This document shows, in pieces, positions 1 to 15,415 of a stretch of DNA of 64,000 nucleotides; position 1 is the first letter of the stretch; each line of letters opens with the position of its first letter. The notes under the pieces were generated by a model. That model was not told the DNA's origin. It did not search any database and saw only the letters and a list, made by a program, of their open reading frames with translations. Origin of the DNA: Umezawaea tangerina. GTDB lineage: Bacteria > Actinomycetota > Actinomycetes > Mycobacteriales > Pseudonocardiaceae. The position numbers and the translations under genes are program-made. The stretch covers positions 248,001 to 312,000 of the forward strand of contig NZ_PVTF01000003.1 in assembly GCF_003002815.1 (NCBI RefSeq). The letters are read 5' to 3'.

Positions 1-45
1 CCGATCACCGCACTGCCCGTGACGCAGCAGAGGTGTCGCCGATGA
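1..45 (+). CDS. C-terminal tail of an Mce-family protein (partial, probably MceB-like)
   Basis: Only the last 14 codons are in the window, ending in TGA at 43-45. The stop overlaps the ATG of the next mce gene (ATGA at 42-45), the same coupling used by the following mce cistrons. The identity as the preceding (MceB-like) subunit is inferred purely from position before the C, D, E and F subunits; the residues themselves are not diagnostic. Confidence 0.5.
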   Translation, partial: PITALPVTQQRCRR

Positions 46-1046
46 AGCCCGAGCGCAACCCCGTCACCATCGGCGCCATCAGCCTCACGCTGATCGCGTT
101 GCTGCTGCTCGCCGCGTTCTACTCCGACGACCTGCCGATCATCGGCAGCGGCACCACCTACTCCGCCGAGTTCAGCGAGGCCGCCGGACTGGTGTCGGGC
201 AACGAGGTCCGCGTCGCGGGCGTGAAGGTCGGCAAGGTGACCAAGGTGAAGCTCGACGGCGACCGGGTGCGGGTGTCGTTCAAGGTCAAGGACGCCTGGG
301 TCGGCGACCGCACGACCGCGACGATCCGGATCAAGACGCTGCTGGGCCAGAAGTACGTGGCGCTGGACCCGCAGGGGTCGCTGCCGCTGGATCCGGGCAA
401 GCCCATCCCGAAGGACCGGACGCTGGCGCCCTACGACGTCAACGAGGCGTTCAACGGGCTGGCGACCACGGTCGGGCAGATCGACACCAAGCAGCTCGCG
501 GACAGCTTCGAGGTGCTGTCCCAGACGTTCGAGGGCTCGTCGGACAGCGTGCGCGGCGCGCTGGACGGGCTGTCCGCGCTGTCGAAGACGATCTCCTCGC
601 GCGACGAGCAGCTGGCCAAGCTGCTGGGCAACACCAAGGACATCAGCCGGACCCTGGCCGACCGCAACGAGCAGTTCGAGAAGCTCCTGTCCGACGGCAA
701 CCTGCTGCTGGGCGAGCTGCGCAAGCGCAAGGACGCGATCTCGTTGCTGCTCAAGGGGACCCGCGACCTGTCGACCGAGCTGACCGGGCTCGTCGCGGAC
801 AACAACGCGCAGCTGCGGCCCGCGCTGGAGCAGCTGGAGCGGGTCACCACGATGCTGCAGCGCAACCAGGACAGCCTGGAGAAGGGCATCGCGCTGATGG
901 CTCCGTTCTACCGGGTCTTCGCGAACACGCTGGGCAGCGGCCGCTGGTTCGACGTCTACATCTGCGGCCTGCTGCCGCCCTCGGTGAACCTCGGCCTGGT
1001 CGGGTTCAACGAAGAGGGCTGCCTGCCGCCAGGAGTGCAGAGGTGA
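42..1046 (+). CDS. mceC: Mce-family protein, MceC-like
   Basis: 334-residue substrate-binding-type subunit of a mammalian-cell-entry (Mce) lipid/sterol ABC importer, anchored in the membrane and reaching into the cell envelope. There is one N-terminal membrane helix (about residues 8-26), then the MCE/MlaD beta domain (about 38-115, with GLVSGNEVRVAGVKVGKV and LGQKYVAL), then a long helical part rich in Leu, Lys and Asp that probably forms the coiled tunnel. The ATG at 42 is chosen because it overlaps the upstream stop as ATGA and follows a GAGG; a GTG at 33 is an in-frame alternative and the frame is open to the window edge. The C label rests on order: it precedes D, E (lipoprotein) and F. 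The ATPase and permease genes would lie upstream, outside the window. Confidence 0.85.
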   Translation: MKPERNPVTIGAISLTLIALLLLAAFYSDDLPIIGSGTTYSAEFSEAAGLVSGNEVRVAGVKVGKVTKVKLDGDRVRVSFKVKDAWVGDRTTATIRIKTLLGQKYVALDPQGSLPLDPGKPIPKDRTLAPYDVNEAFNGLATTVGQIDTKQLADSFEVLSQTFEGSSDSVRGALDGLSALSKTISSRDEQLAKLLGNTKDISRTLADRNEQFEKLLSDGNLLLGELRKRKDAISLLLKGTRDLSTELTGLVADNNAQLRPALEQLERVTTMLQRNQDSLEKGIALMAPFYRVFANTLGSGRWFDVYICGLLPPSVNLGLVGFNEEGCLPPGVQR

Positions 1047-2221
1047 CGGCCTTGGCGGACACGAAGTCGGGCCGCGACCTCGGCCGCGTGGTGGCGATGG
1101 CGTGCGTGCTGGCGCTGCTCGCGTCGGCGGCGTTGTGGTGGGCGTTCTCCGGCGCCGACAGCCGCAAGGTCACCGCGATGTTCGGCGCGGCGGTGGGCCT
1201 CTACCAGGGCTCGGACGTGCGGGTGCTGGGCGTGAGGGTCGGCACGATCGAGGAGGTCGTGCCGGAGGGGCAGCTCGTCCGGGTCGTGATGTCGCTGGAC
1301 CGGGACGTGAAGGTGCCCGCCGACGCGCAGGCCGTCGTCGTCGCGCCGAGCGTGGTCAGCGACCGGTACGTGCAGTTCGCCCCCGTCTACACCGCCGGGC
1401 CGACGCTGGGCGAGAACGCGCTGATCCCGCGCGAGCGCACGGCGACCCCGGTGGAGCTCGACGAGCTGTACGCGAGCCTCGACAAGCTCACCACCGCGCT
1501 GGGTCCCAACGGCGCCAACAAGGACGGTGCGCTGTCGGACCTGCTCACCAGCGCCGCGGGCACCCTCGACGGCAACGGGCAGGCCCTCAACGACACCATC
1601 AAGCAGCTCGGCGACGCCACCCGCACGCTGTCCGGGTCCAAGGAGGACCTGTTCGCCACGGTCGACAACCTGTCGAGGTTCACCGCCATGCTGTCCGCCA
1701 ACGACAGCCAGGTGCGCGACTTCGACAAGCAGCTCGCCGAGGTCGCCGGGTTCCTCGCCGACGAGCGCGAGAACCTCGGCGCCGCCCTCACCGAGCTGGC
1801 CGCGGCGCTGGGCCAGGTGCAGGGCTTCATCAAGGACAACCGCGCGGTGCTCAAGTCCAACGTGGACAAGCTGGCGAGCATCACCGGGGTGCTGGTGCGG
1901 CAGCGCGCCGCGCTGGCCGAGACCATCGACGTCGCGCCGCTCGCGCTGGGCAACCTGCAGAACACCTACAACGCCGCGTCCGGGACCCTGGACACCAGGG
2001 CGGACATCAACGAGCTCAACCAGCCGCCGCTCGTGCTGGTGTGCAAGCTGATCCAGCAGGTCGAGCCGGGCACCGTGCCGCTGGCGCTGTCCCAGGCGTG
2101 CGCGCAGCTCGCGCCGGTGCTGACCGGCGCGCTGCCGCTGCCGACCCCCGCGGAGGCGCTCGGCTCGCTGAGCCAGGGCAAGCTGCCGCTCCCGTTGCCG
2201 CTGGGAGGTGTCCCGCAATGA
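1043..2221 (+). CDS. mceD: Mce-family protein, MceD-like
   Basis: 392-residue Mce subunit. N-terminal membrane helix (about 14-36, VVAMACVLALLASAALWWAF), MCE domain (about 42-115, with GLYQGSDVRVLGVRVG and VSDRYVQFAP), then helical repeats. The C-terminal 40 residues are Pro/Leu-rich (LPLPTPAEAL, LPLPLPLGGVPQ), as often seen in the D subunit. GTG start overlaps the mceC stop (GTGA, 1043-1046) and the stop overlaps the next ATG (ATGA, 2218-2221), so translation is coupled on both sides. Function in the importer complex is inferred from the family. Confidence 0.85.
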   Translation: MTALADTKSGRDLGRVVAMACVLALLASAALWWAFSGADSRKVTAMFGAAVGLYQGSDVRVLGVRVGTIEEVVPEGQLVRVVMSLDRDVKVPADAQAVVVAPSVVSDRYVQFAPVYTAGPTLGENALIPRERTATPVELDELYASLDKLTTALGPNGANKDGALSDLLTSAAGTLDGNGQALNDTIKQLGDATRTLSGSKEDLFATVDNLSRFTAMLSANDSQVRDFDKQLAEVAGFLADERENLGAALTELAAALGQVQGFIKDNRAVLKSNVDKLASITGVLVRQRAALAETIDVAPLALGNLQNTYNAASGTLDTRADINELNQPPLVLVCKLIQQVEPGTVPLALSQACAQLAPVLTGALPLPTPAEALGSLSQGKLPLPLPLGGVPQ

Positions 2222-3393
2222 GGTCCCGCACCCCGAAGAGGTCCCGGATCGCGGTCGCCGTGCTGGCGTCCGCCGCGCTGCTCGCGGGCTGCGGCTCCGG
2301 CGGGTTCGACGGCGTCTACACGATGCCGCTGCCCGGCGGCGCCGACCTCGGCGACCGGCCGTACCGGGTGAAGGTGCTGTTCAAGGACGTGCTCGACCTC
2401 GTCCCGCAGGCGGGCGTGAAGGTCAACGACGTCGCGGTCGGCAAGGTGGAGAGGATCGACCTCGCCCCGGACGGCTGGACGGCCGAGGTGACCGTGGCCG
2501 TCAACGGCGACGTCGTGCTGCCCGGCAACTCCGTCGCGAAGCTGCGCCAGTCCGCGCTGCTGGGCGAGAAGTACGTCGAGCTGGCCAAGCCGGCACAGGG
2601 CGCGGACGAGGGCAGGCTGGCCGACGGCACCGTGATCCCGGTCGACCGGACCAACCGCAACCCCGAGGTCGAAGAGGTCTTCGGCGCGCTGTCGCTGCTG
2701 CTCAACGGCGGCGGCGTCGCCCAGCTGCAGAACATCTCCAAGGAGCTCGACGCCGCCCTGGAGGGCAACGAGCCGGAGATCCGCTCGCTGCTGACCAACG
2801 TGAACACGCTGGTCACCGAGCTGGACGGGCACAAGGCCGAGATCACCAGGGCGTTGGACGGCGTGAACCGGCTCGGCGGCACGCTGAACACGCAGAAGGA
2901 CCAGATCGCCGGGGTGCTCGACGAGCTGGAGCCCGGCCTGAAGGTGCTCAGCGACCAGCGCACGCAGCTCGTGACGCTGCTCCAGTCCCTCGACGAGCTC
3001 TCCGGCGTCGCGGTCGACACCGTGGACAAGAGCAAGGCCGACCTGGTCGCGGACCTCAAGGCGCTGTCGCCGACGCTGCAGAAGCTGGCGGAGGCGGGCA
3101 CCAACCTGCCCAACGCCTTCCAGCTGCTGCTCACCTACCCGTTCCCGGACTCGGCCGTGGACGGCATCAAGGGCGACTACACGAACCTCTACGCGAACAT
3201 CGACCTGAACCTGGGCAACATCGTCGACAACCTCGGGTCGTCGCGGCAGGGCCTGCTGCCGGGCATCCCCGGTCTGGACGGCAAGCCGCTGCCGTCGCTG
3301 CCCCTCCCGCTGCCGAACCTCCCGGTCCCCGGCGTGGGCACCGGCACCGGGCTCGGCGACCTGCTCGGTGGACTGCTGGGAGGTGGTCGCTGA
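2218..3393 (+). CDS. mceE: Mce-family lipoprotein, MceE/LprN-like
   Basis: 391-residue Mce subunit made as a lipoprotein: basic N-terminus, hydrophobic stretch and lipobox LLAGC with the lipidated Cys at residue 25. The MCE domain follows (about 40-125; YRVKVLFKDVLDLVPQAGVK, LGEKYVEL), then a helical region and a Pro/Gly/Leu-rich end (PLPLPNLPVPGVGTGTGLGD). A lipoprotein as the fifth subunit is the hallmark of actinobacterial mce operons and fixes the assignment of its neighbours. The true start is the ATG at 2218 overlapping the mceD stop; the frame is open much further upstream but without coding character. Confidence 0.88.
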   Translation: MRSRTPKRSRIAVAVLASAALLAGCGSGGFDGVYTMPLPGGADLGDRPYRVKVLFKDVLDLVPQAGVKVNDVAVGKVERIDLAPDGWTAEVTVAVNGDVVLPGNSVAKLRQSALLGEKYVELAKPAQGADEGRLADGTVIPVDRTNRNPEVEEVFGALSLLLNGGGVAQLQNISKELDAALEGNEPEIRSLLTNVNTLVTELDGHKAEITRALDGVNRLGGTLNTQKDQIAGVLDELEPGLKVLSDQRTQLVTLLQSLDELSGVAVDTVDKSKADLVADLKALSPTLQKLAEAGTNLPNAFQLLLTYPFPDSAVDGIKGDYTNLYANIDLNLGNIVDNLGSSRQGLLPGIPGLDGKPLPSLPLPLPNLPVPGVGTGTGLGDLLGGLLGGGR

Positions 3394-4619
3394 TGATCCC
3401 CCGCAAGACCAAGCTGCAGATCGGCGCGTTCCTGGTGATCGCGCTGGTCGGCATCAGCTACGTCGGCGCCCGCTACGTGGGCCTCGGCCGCCTGGTCGGC
3501 TCGTCCGGCTACGTCGTCACCATGCGGCTCGCCGACTCCGGCGGGATCTTCAGCAACGCCGAGGTCACCTACCGCGGCGTCACGATCGGCCGGGTCGGCG
3601 CGCTGCGGCTGGCCTCCGACGGCGTAGAGGTCGACCTGGACATCGAGCCCAGCGCCCCCAGGGTCCCGGCGGACCTGGAGGCCGTGGTCGCGAACCGGTC
3701 CGCGGTCGGCGAGCAGTTCGTCGACCTGCGGCCCAAGCGCGACGACGGCCCGTTCCTGGAGGCGGGCGCCGTCATCCCGCGCTCCGCGACCAGGACGCCG
3801 CCGCCGGTGGACGACCTGCTCACCAACCTCGACGCGTTCGCCAAGTCCGTGCCGACCGACTCCCTGCGCACCGTCGTGGACGAGCTGGACACCGCGTTCA
3901 ACGGCACCGGCGGCGACCTCCAGGTGCTGCTGGACAACACCCGGTCGTTCACCCGGACCGCGACCGACCACCTGCCGGAGACCAAGGCGCTGCTCCGGGA
4001 CGGGCTGACCGTGCTGAACACGCAGGCCCAGCAGGGCAGCGCGATCCGGTCGTTCAGCGTGGACCTGCGGCTGCTCGCCGAGCAGCTCAAGAAGTCCGAC
4101 GGCGACCTGCGAAACCTCATCGCGGTCAGCCCGCAGGCCGCCGAGCAGGTGTCCGCGCTGCTGGCGGAGAGCGGCCCCGGCCTCGGCGTCGTGTTCGCGA
4201 ACCTGCTGACCACGGCGAACATCCTGGTCAGCAGGCTGGACGGGCTGGAGCAGATCGCGGTGACCTACCCGATCGTCGTCGGCGGCGGCTTCACCGTCGC
4301 GCCCGGCGACGGCACCGCGCACTTCGGCCTCGCGATCAACGTGTTCGACCCGCCGCCGTGCACCGTCGGCTACGAGGGCACCCCGATCAGGCAGGGCACC
4401 GACACCACCCCGGTCGCGCTGAACACCCAGGCCTACTGCGCGCTGGCACGGGGGAGCGCCACCACCGTGCGCGGCGCCCAGAACGCCCCGTACGGTGGCC
4501 AGCCGACAACACCCCAGGGCAACGAGACCACGCAGCCGGGGCAGGAGCAGACCGGGACCGCGGCCACCCCCGTGCCCGTGCTGACGAGTCTCGGCCAGTT
4601 GCTCGGCTTGCCGGGCTAG
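3393..4619 (+). CDS. mceF: Mce-family protein, MceF-like
   Basis: 408-residue last Mce subunit. Short basic N-terminus (MIPRKTKLQ), one membrane helix (about 10-30), MCE domain (about 38-115; GGIFSNAEVTYRGVTIG, GEQFVDLRP), helical domain, and a hydrophilic Thr/Gln/Pro-rich tail (NETTQPGQEQTGTAATPVPV). Two Cys (CTVG and YCAL) in the distal region could form a disulfide outside the membrane. ATG overlaps the mceE stop by one base (TGATG). Position after the lipoprotein and before the Mce-associated proteins supports the F label. Confidence 0.86.
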   Translation: MIPRKTKLQIGAFLVIALVGISYVGARYVGLGRLVGSSGYVVTMRLADSGGIFSNAEVTYRGVTIGRVGALRLASDGVEVDLDIEPSAPRVPADLEAVVANRSAVGEQFVDLRPKRDDGPFLEAGAVIPRSATRTPPPVDDLLTNLDAFAKSVPTDSLRTVVDELDTAFNGTGGDLQVLLDNTRSFTRTATDHLPETKALLRDGLTVLNTQAQQGSAIRSFSVDLRLLAEQLKKSDGDLRNLIAVSPQAAEQVSALLAESGPGLGVVFANLLTTANILVSRLDGLEQIAVTYPIVVGGGFTVAPGDGTAHFGLAINVFDPPPCTVGYEGTPIRQGTDTTPVALNTQAYCALARGSATTVRGAQNAPYGGQPTTPQGNETTQPGQEQTGTAATPVPVLTSLGQLLGLPG

Positions 4620-4627
4620 GAGCGCGC

Positions 4628-5146
4628 ATGGACACCGGAATCCGCCGCTGGGCGCTGCCCCTGGCCGCCGTGCTGGTGGTGCTCGCCGCCGGCTACGCGG
4701 TGTGGGCGGGCGTGTCGCTGCTGAACGGGTCGAACAACGACGCCGCGGCGTACTCGAAGGAGCGCGAGGAGGTGCTGCGGGTCGGCCAGGTCGGCATCGC
4801 GAACTTCACCACGCTCGACTACCACAAGGTCGACGAGGACCTGGACCGCTGGCTGCAGTCGTCGACCGGCGAGCTGCGCCAGGAGGTCGAGACCGGCAAG
4901 GACACCAGGAAGAAGCAGATCCAGGACGCCAAGACGGTCACCACCAGCCGGGTGCTCGACGCGGCGGTCACCGAGCTCGACGACCGGGCCGGTCAGGCGC
5001 ACGTCATCGCCGTCGTCGAGACCACGGTGACCCCGGACGGCGGCCAAGCGGTGAAGAAGGTCAACCGCTACCAGACCGACCTGAGCCGCACGGACGCCGG
5101 TTGGAAGCTCAGCGCGCTCGGCCCCGTCGCGGCCGGCGGCGCCTGA
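4628..5146 (+). CDS. Mce-associated membrane protein (Mas), first copy
   Basis: 172-residue protein with one N-terminal membrane helix (about 8-32, WALPLAAVLVVLAAGYAVWAGVS) and an extracytoplasmic domain resembling Mce-associated (Mas/TcrY-like SnoaL-fold) proteins that follow mce operons and are thought to stabilise the transporter. Features typical of the family: YSKEREEVLRVGQVGIANFTTLDY after the helix, a VTTSRVLDAAVTELD strand pair, and a terminal W-K-L-S. It starts 8 bases after mceF with an AGGAGCGC ribosome site and is very probably in the same transcript. Confidence 0.8.
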   Translation: MDTGIRRWALPLAAVLVVLAAGYAVWAGVSLLNGSNNDAAAYSKEREEVLRVGQVGIANFTTLDYHKVDEDLDRWLQSSTGELRQEVETGKDTRKKQIQDAKTVTTSRVLDAAVTELDDRAGQAHVIAVVETTVTPDGGQAVKKVNRYQTDLSRTDAGWKLSALGPVAAGGA

Positions 5147-5163
5147 TCAGATTGGACTCCCCA

Positions 5164-6222
5164 GTGCCCCCGCCCCGCCGCCGCCCGGTCCCGTCCACCC
5201 CCGCGTACCGCCCGAAGGTCGCCGGTCTGCGCAAGCAGGCCGGCCCCGCGTCCCCGTCACCCGAGCCCGCCGCTCCTGCTGTGCCCGAGGTCGTCGAGCA
5301 GGAGCCGGTCGTCGTCCCCGTGGACAGCGCCCCCGCCGACGCAGTCGAGCAGGAGGACGCCGTCGAGCAGGAGGACGCGGGGACGGCCGAGACCGCTGGG
5401 ACCGCCGTCACCGAGCCGGGGAGCGCCGGGGCCAGGACCGCTGACCCCGACACCGCCGAGCCGGAGGCTCCTGGGTCCGAGACCGCGGAGCCGGACACCG
5501 CGGAGCCGGACACCGCCGAAGCCGAGGAGGCCGGGCCCGTCGAGGCCAAGCCGGTCGGCCGGGCCAAGCGGAGGTCGACCAGGGTCCCGTCGCCGTCCCC
5601 CAGGAAGGCCGCCGACGTCGTCGCGGCCGACATCGCGGAGTCCGAGGACCCCTCGCCGGAGCTGGTCGAGGGCCGGACCCGGTCCCCGCTGCTGCTCCCG
5701 CTGGTCCTGCTCGTGGTCGCCGCCGTGCTCGCGGGCCTCGGGCTGTGGTTCCGGTCGATGGACCGGGGCGCCCCGACCAACGAGGCGCTGGTCGACACCG
5801 GTGGCACGACCGAGGTCAGCGGCCAGGCCCGCGAGGCCGTCGAGAAGGCCTTCTCCTACAACTTCGCCGACGTCGCCGCCACCGAGAAGGCCGCCGCCGA
5901 CCTGCTGGTCGGCAAGGCCAAGTGCCAGTACGACGCGATCTTCGGACCGGTGAGGTCGCTCGCCCCGGAGCAGAAGCTCGTGGTCACGGTCAAGGCCGTG
6001 AGCAGCGGCGTGACCTCGCTGACCGGGGACCGGGCCACCGTGCTGCTGTTCCTCGACCAGGTCACCACGCGCACGACCGACAACCAGACCGGCGGCGGCA
6101 TCGCGATGATGCGGGTCGGCACCCGCAAGGTGGACGGCCGCTGGAAGGTCGACAACATGGAGATGTTCGGCCAGACCGGTGACCAGACCGCCGAGATGCA
6201 GAAGTGCGCGGACGTCCAGTAG
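5164..6222 (+). CDS. Mce-associated membrane protein with long acidic/proline-rich cytoplasmic region
   Basis: 352-residue second Mas protein. The first 170 residues are low-complexity, Pro/Glu/Ala/Thr-rich with short repeats (AVEQED twice, TAEPD several times), and probably cytoplasmic and disordered. One membrane helix (about 175-195) is followed by a Mas-type outer domain (EAVEKAFSYNFADVAATEKAAADLL, ending RWKVDNMEMF) with two Cys (KCQY, KCADVQ). Start taken as GTG 5164, 18 bases after the previous stop; an in-frame TTG at 5152 is possible. It closes the mce operon. Confidence 0.78.
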   Translation: MPPPRRRPVPSTPAYRPKVAGLRKQAGPASPSPEPAAPAVPEVVEQEPVVVPVDSAPADAVEQEDAVEQEDAGTAETAGTAVTEPGSAGARTADPDTAEPEAPGSETAEPDTAEPDTAEAEEAGPVEAKPVGRAKRRSTRVPSPSPRKAADVVAADIAESEDPSPELVEGRTRSPLLLPLVLLVVAAVLAGLGLWFRSMDRGAPTNEALVDTGGTTEVSGQAREAVEKAFSYNFADVAATEKAAADLLVGKAKCQYDAIFGPVRSLAPEQKLVVTVKAVSSGVTSLTGDRATVLLFLDQVTTRTTDNQTGGGIAMMRVGTRKVDGRWKVDNMEMFGQTGDQTAEMQKCADVQ

Positions 6223-6743
6223 CGCTCGGGGACATCCCATGAGCAGATCGGGCGACAACGGCTGTCCAGGACCCCGAACATGGACGAAGAAGATCCACTT
6301 CAACCCCCTGAACGCGTGATGCCGGCCACACTATTGGGCGCGTTTTTGGACCGTCCGGACACGCCACGGACGGGGCGCGTCGGGCGTGGCAACTGATCGC
6401 CGGCGCTGGTCCGCTCGTGTTTGCGCTGGTCAAAGAGGTTACTTCGGGTAAACGTCGTTTGCGCCACCGGAGTGATCGGGGCGTGGCATCTTGACTGTGG
6501 GCGCAGGCAGGGTCACTCTGTTTCCGAACACGAGAAAGGTCCTTCCAGGTGCCTCTCGACAGTCGCCGTGTGTGTGGCTAGACTGCTCCTTTGCGCTGCC
6601 CTCATCCCGTTTTGCCCCCTTGTTGGGCCCCTCTTCGCCGAGAGGACGCCCTGCGAGACCAGGATGCGCACGGCGGCGCCGCACCCTTGACAGCCGTGCT
6701 AGTCCGCTGCTAGCCAGCTAATTAGTCCCTGGAAGGACGCATC
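6223..6743 (+). promoter_or_regulatory. Long rpoB upstream region (521 bp without a gene)
   Basis: No convincing ORF. The region separates the mce operon from rpoB. The only clear signals are the promoter at 6556-6584 and the ribosome site before rpoB. A 7-bp inverted repeat (6351-6357/6367-6373) follows a T-run but is not placed like a terminator. No convincing terminator for the mce operon was found, so read-through from mce into rpoB cannot be excluded. Confidence 0.6.
6556..6584 (+). promoter_or_regulatory. Probable rpoBC promoter
   Basis: TCGACA (6556-6561), 17-bp spacer, TAGACT (6579-6584): a good match to the principal actinobacterial sigma consensus. It predicts a start near 6591 and a leader of about 150 nt. 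The initially transcribed part (CTCCTTTGCGCTGCC, 6586-6600) looks like the start of rpoB leaders in other actinomycetes; that similarity is from memory and unchecked. Confidence 0.7.
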
Positions 6744-10226
<3,483 letters not shown>

Positions 10227-10232
10227 CTCGCT

Positions 10233-10277
10233 GGTCACGGGTGGGAGCACGCCTCCCGCGCGCTCCCGCCCGTGACC
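10233..10277 (+). other. Strong hairpin between rpoB and rpoC
   Basis: 16-bp arms (10233-10248 and 10262-10277, one G-U pair) with a 13-nt loop, starting seven bases after the rpoB stop. No T-run follows, so it is not a classical terminator. It could be an RNA-processing or stability element, or a partial attenuator setting the rpoB:rpoC ratio; the role is inferred from position only. Confidence 0.7.
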
Positions 10278-10332
10278 GACTTCCCCAGCAGCCCGCGCGC
10301 CAGCACAACAACCGAAGGGGAGAAGAGAAGAC

Positions 10333-14229
<3,897 letters not shown>

Positions 14230-14248
14230 TCGGGTTTGGTTGGCGGAA

Positions 14249-14281
14249 GGCCCCTGCAGCTTCGGCTGTGGGGGTCTTTTG
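14249..14281 (+). terminator. Rho-independent terminator of rpoBC
   Basis: GC-rich stem (CCCCTGCAGC pairing with GCTGTGGGGG, two G-U/near pairs) with a TTCG tetraloop, immediately followed by TCTTTTGCTTTT. It begins about 20 bases after the rpoC stop. Confidence 0.85.
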
Positions 14282-14286
14282 CTTTT

Positions 14287-14320
14287 GGGGGTTTGGGGGT
14301 GGGGGTTCCGGTGCGGGGGG
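14287..14320 (+). other. Potential G-quadruplex downstream of rpoC
   Basis: Four runs of five or more G (14287-14291, 14295-14299, 14301-14305, 14315-14320) separated by 3, 1 and 9 bases, directly behind the rpoC terminator. Meets the usual sequence rule for an intramolecular quadruplex in the coding-strand RNA/DNA; folding is not shown by sequence alone. Confidence 0.6.
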
Positions 14321-14394
14321 TCGGCTTCCGGTCTTCTCGCTGTGCGAAGTCCGGATTCCGGCTCTCTCATCCCTGGTGAGCCTGGGCTCCGGCC

Positions 14395-14770
14395 CTCCCG
14401 CCGTGCGAGTTCGGCTCTTGGCCCTCCCACCCCTGGGGGAAGCCCGGCCCCCGGCGCGCGATTGTCTCAATGCCCGATCTTGCTTGTCAAGACGATAGGG
14501 CTGTCTTGACAAGCAAGATCGGGCAGGAGGGCGCTGTGGATCGGGGGCAGAGGGGAGGTCTGGCTTCGCCAGCATCGGCTACGCCGACTCAAGCATCGGC
14601 TACGCCGACTCAAGCATCGGACTCCGTCCGACAAGGCATCCTCGGCTTCGCCGTTGGACAAGGCATCCGCGCTTCGCGGCGGACAAGGCATCGGCTGGCG
14701 CCGACGAGGCCCCAGGCGCTCCGCGCCGGATGCGCGGTGGCGGGCTGCGCCCATCGGGGTGGGGTTGGTG
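14395..14770 (+). repeat. Hairpin-rich repeat element, copy 1
   Basis: Non-coding element sharing order and sequence with 19629-19935. Parts in order: degenerate direct repeats ending CCTGGNGNAGCCCGGC; a conserved GGCGCGCGATTGTCTCAATGCCC; a perfect 23-bp inverted repeat (14471-14493/14503-14525, 9-nt loop); AGGAGGGCGCTGTG; an array of mini-hairpins with three-base loops (14560-14706); and a conserved tail AGGCCCCAGGCGCT...ATCGGGGTGGGG. Two array units (14571-14591 and 14592-14612) are identical 21-mers; a third (14613-14633) is a near copy. Open frames cross it on both strands but look like by-products of the repeats. No gene of its own is seen. Confidence 0.8.
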
Positions 14771-14836
14771 GTGGGTGGGTGGGTGCTGGGTTTTCTCTGG
14801 GTCGCGGATGGGTGGGGGCGGCAGGAGACTGGGGTG

Positions 14837-15415
14837 ATGGATGTTGTGACGCGGCAGGGTGAGTTGCAGGTGGCGGCGGATGCGGTTGTTGACTCGTTGG
14901 GGTTGAAGCAGTCGTTGGCTGAGTTCGGTGAGCCGGTGCGGGTGGGGAGTTCTGCGCTGGGGCTCATGGTTCGGCGTGATGTGGACATCACGGTTGTCTG
15001 CCCTGCTTTGGACATGGCGACTCATGAGGCCGTGGTGAAGCTCGGTGGGGAGCTTGCGCGGCATCAGCGGGTGGGGAAGGTGTTGTTCCGCAACGACACC
15101 GGGGACTGGAACGTGGATGCGAAGTACCCCGACGGGTTCTACCTCGGGGTTGGGTGTCGGTCTGCGCACGGGCTCGAGTGGAACGTGGACATCTGGTTCG
15201 TGGACGAGCCCGCGCGGCAGCCGGATCTGGAGCACGTGCGGACGTTGCCGGGGCGGCTGACGGACGAGACGCGCGAGGCGATCCTCGGGATCAAGGAAGC
15301 CTGGGCGGAGCGGCCGGAGTACGGGAAGTCCGTGAGCAGCTACGACATCTACACCGCGGTGCTGGACAAGGGGGTTCGGACCCCGGAGGAGTTCGAGGGC
15401 TGGCGGTCCGTCTAG
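14837..15415 (+). CDS. Predicted nucleotidyltransferase-fold protein
   Basis: 192 residues. Near the N-terminus, GSSALGLMVRRDVDITVV (Gly37-Ser38 with Asp48 and Asp50) matches the GS...DxD metal-binding signature of the polymerase-beta nucleotidyltransferase superfamily; the rest (DVDIWFVDE, a possible third acidic residue) fits the same fold. The substrate is unknown; aminoglycoside-type, tRNA-repair-type and toxin-type members cannot be told apart here. Start is the ATG at 14837 behind AGGAG; the frame extends upstream into the repeat element, which should not be translated. The stop overlaps the convergent aminopeptidase stop (CTAG, 15412-15415). Confidence 0.6.
   Translation: MDVVTRQGELQVAADAVVDSLGLKQSLAEFGEPVRVGSSALGLMVRRDVDITVVCPALDMATHEAVVKLGGELARHQRVGKVLFRNDTGDWNVDAKYPDGFYLGVGCRSAHGLEWNVDIWFVDEPARQPDLEHVRTLPGRLTDETREAILGIKEAWAERPEYGKSVSSYDIYTAVLDKGVRTPEEFEGWRSV

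Noticed and set aside
6351-6373. Terminator of the mce operon
   Set aside because: The T-run precedes the stem rather than following it and the stem is only 7 bp.
6488-6520. TTGACT at 6491 as an rpoB promoter
   Set aside because: No -10-like hexamer at 16-18 bp; the pair at 6556-6584 is far better.
14560-14710. CRISPR array
   Set aside because: The conserved linker is about 10 bp, the variable parts are palindromes rather than unique spacers, unit lengths vary from 21 to 27 bp, and no cas genes are present.
14470-14862. Small ORFs through repeat copy 1 (both strands), and matching ones in copy 2 (19644-19952)
   Set aside because: They consist of the translated mini-hairpin repeats, appear in several frames at once and lack ribosome sites.
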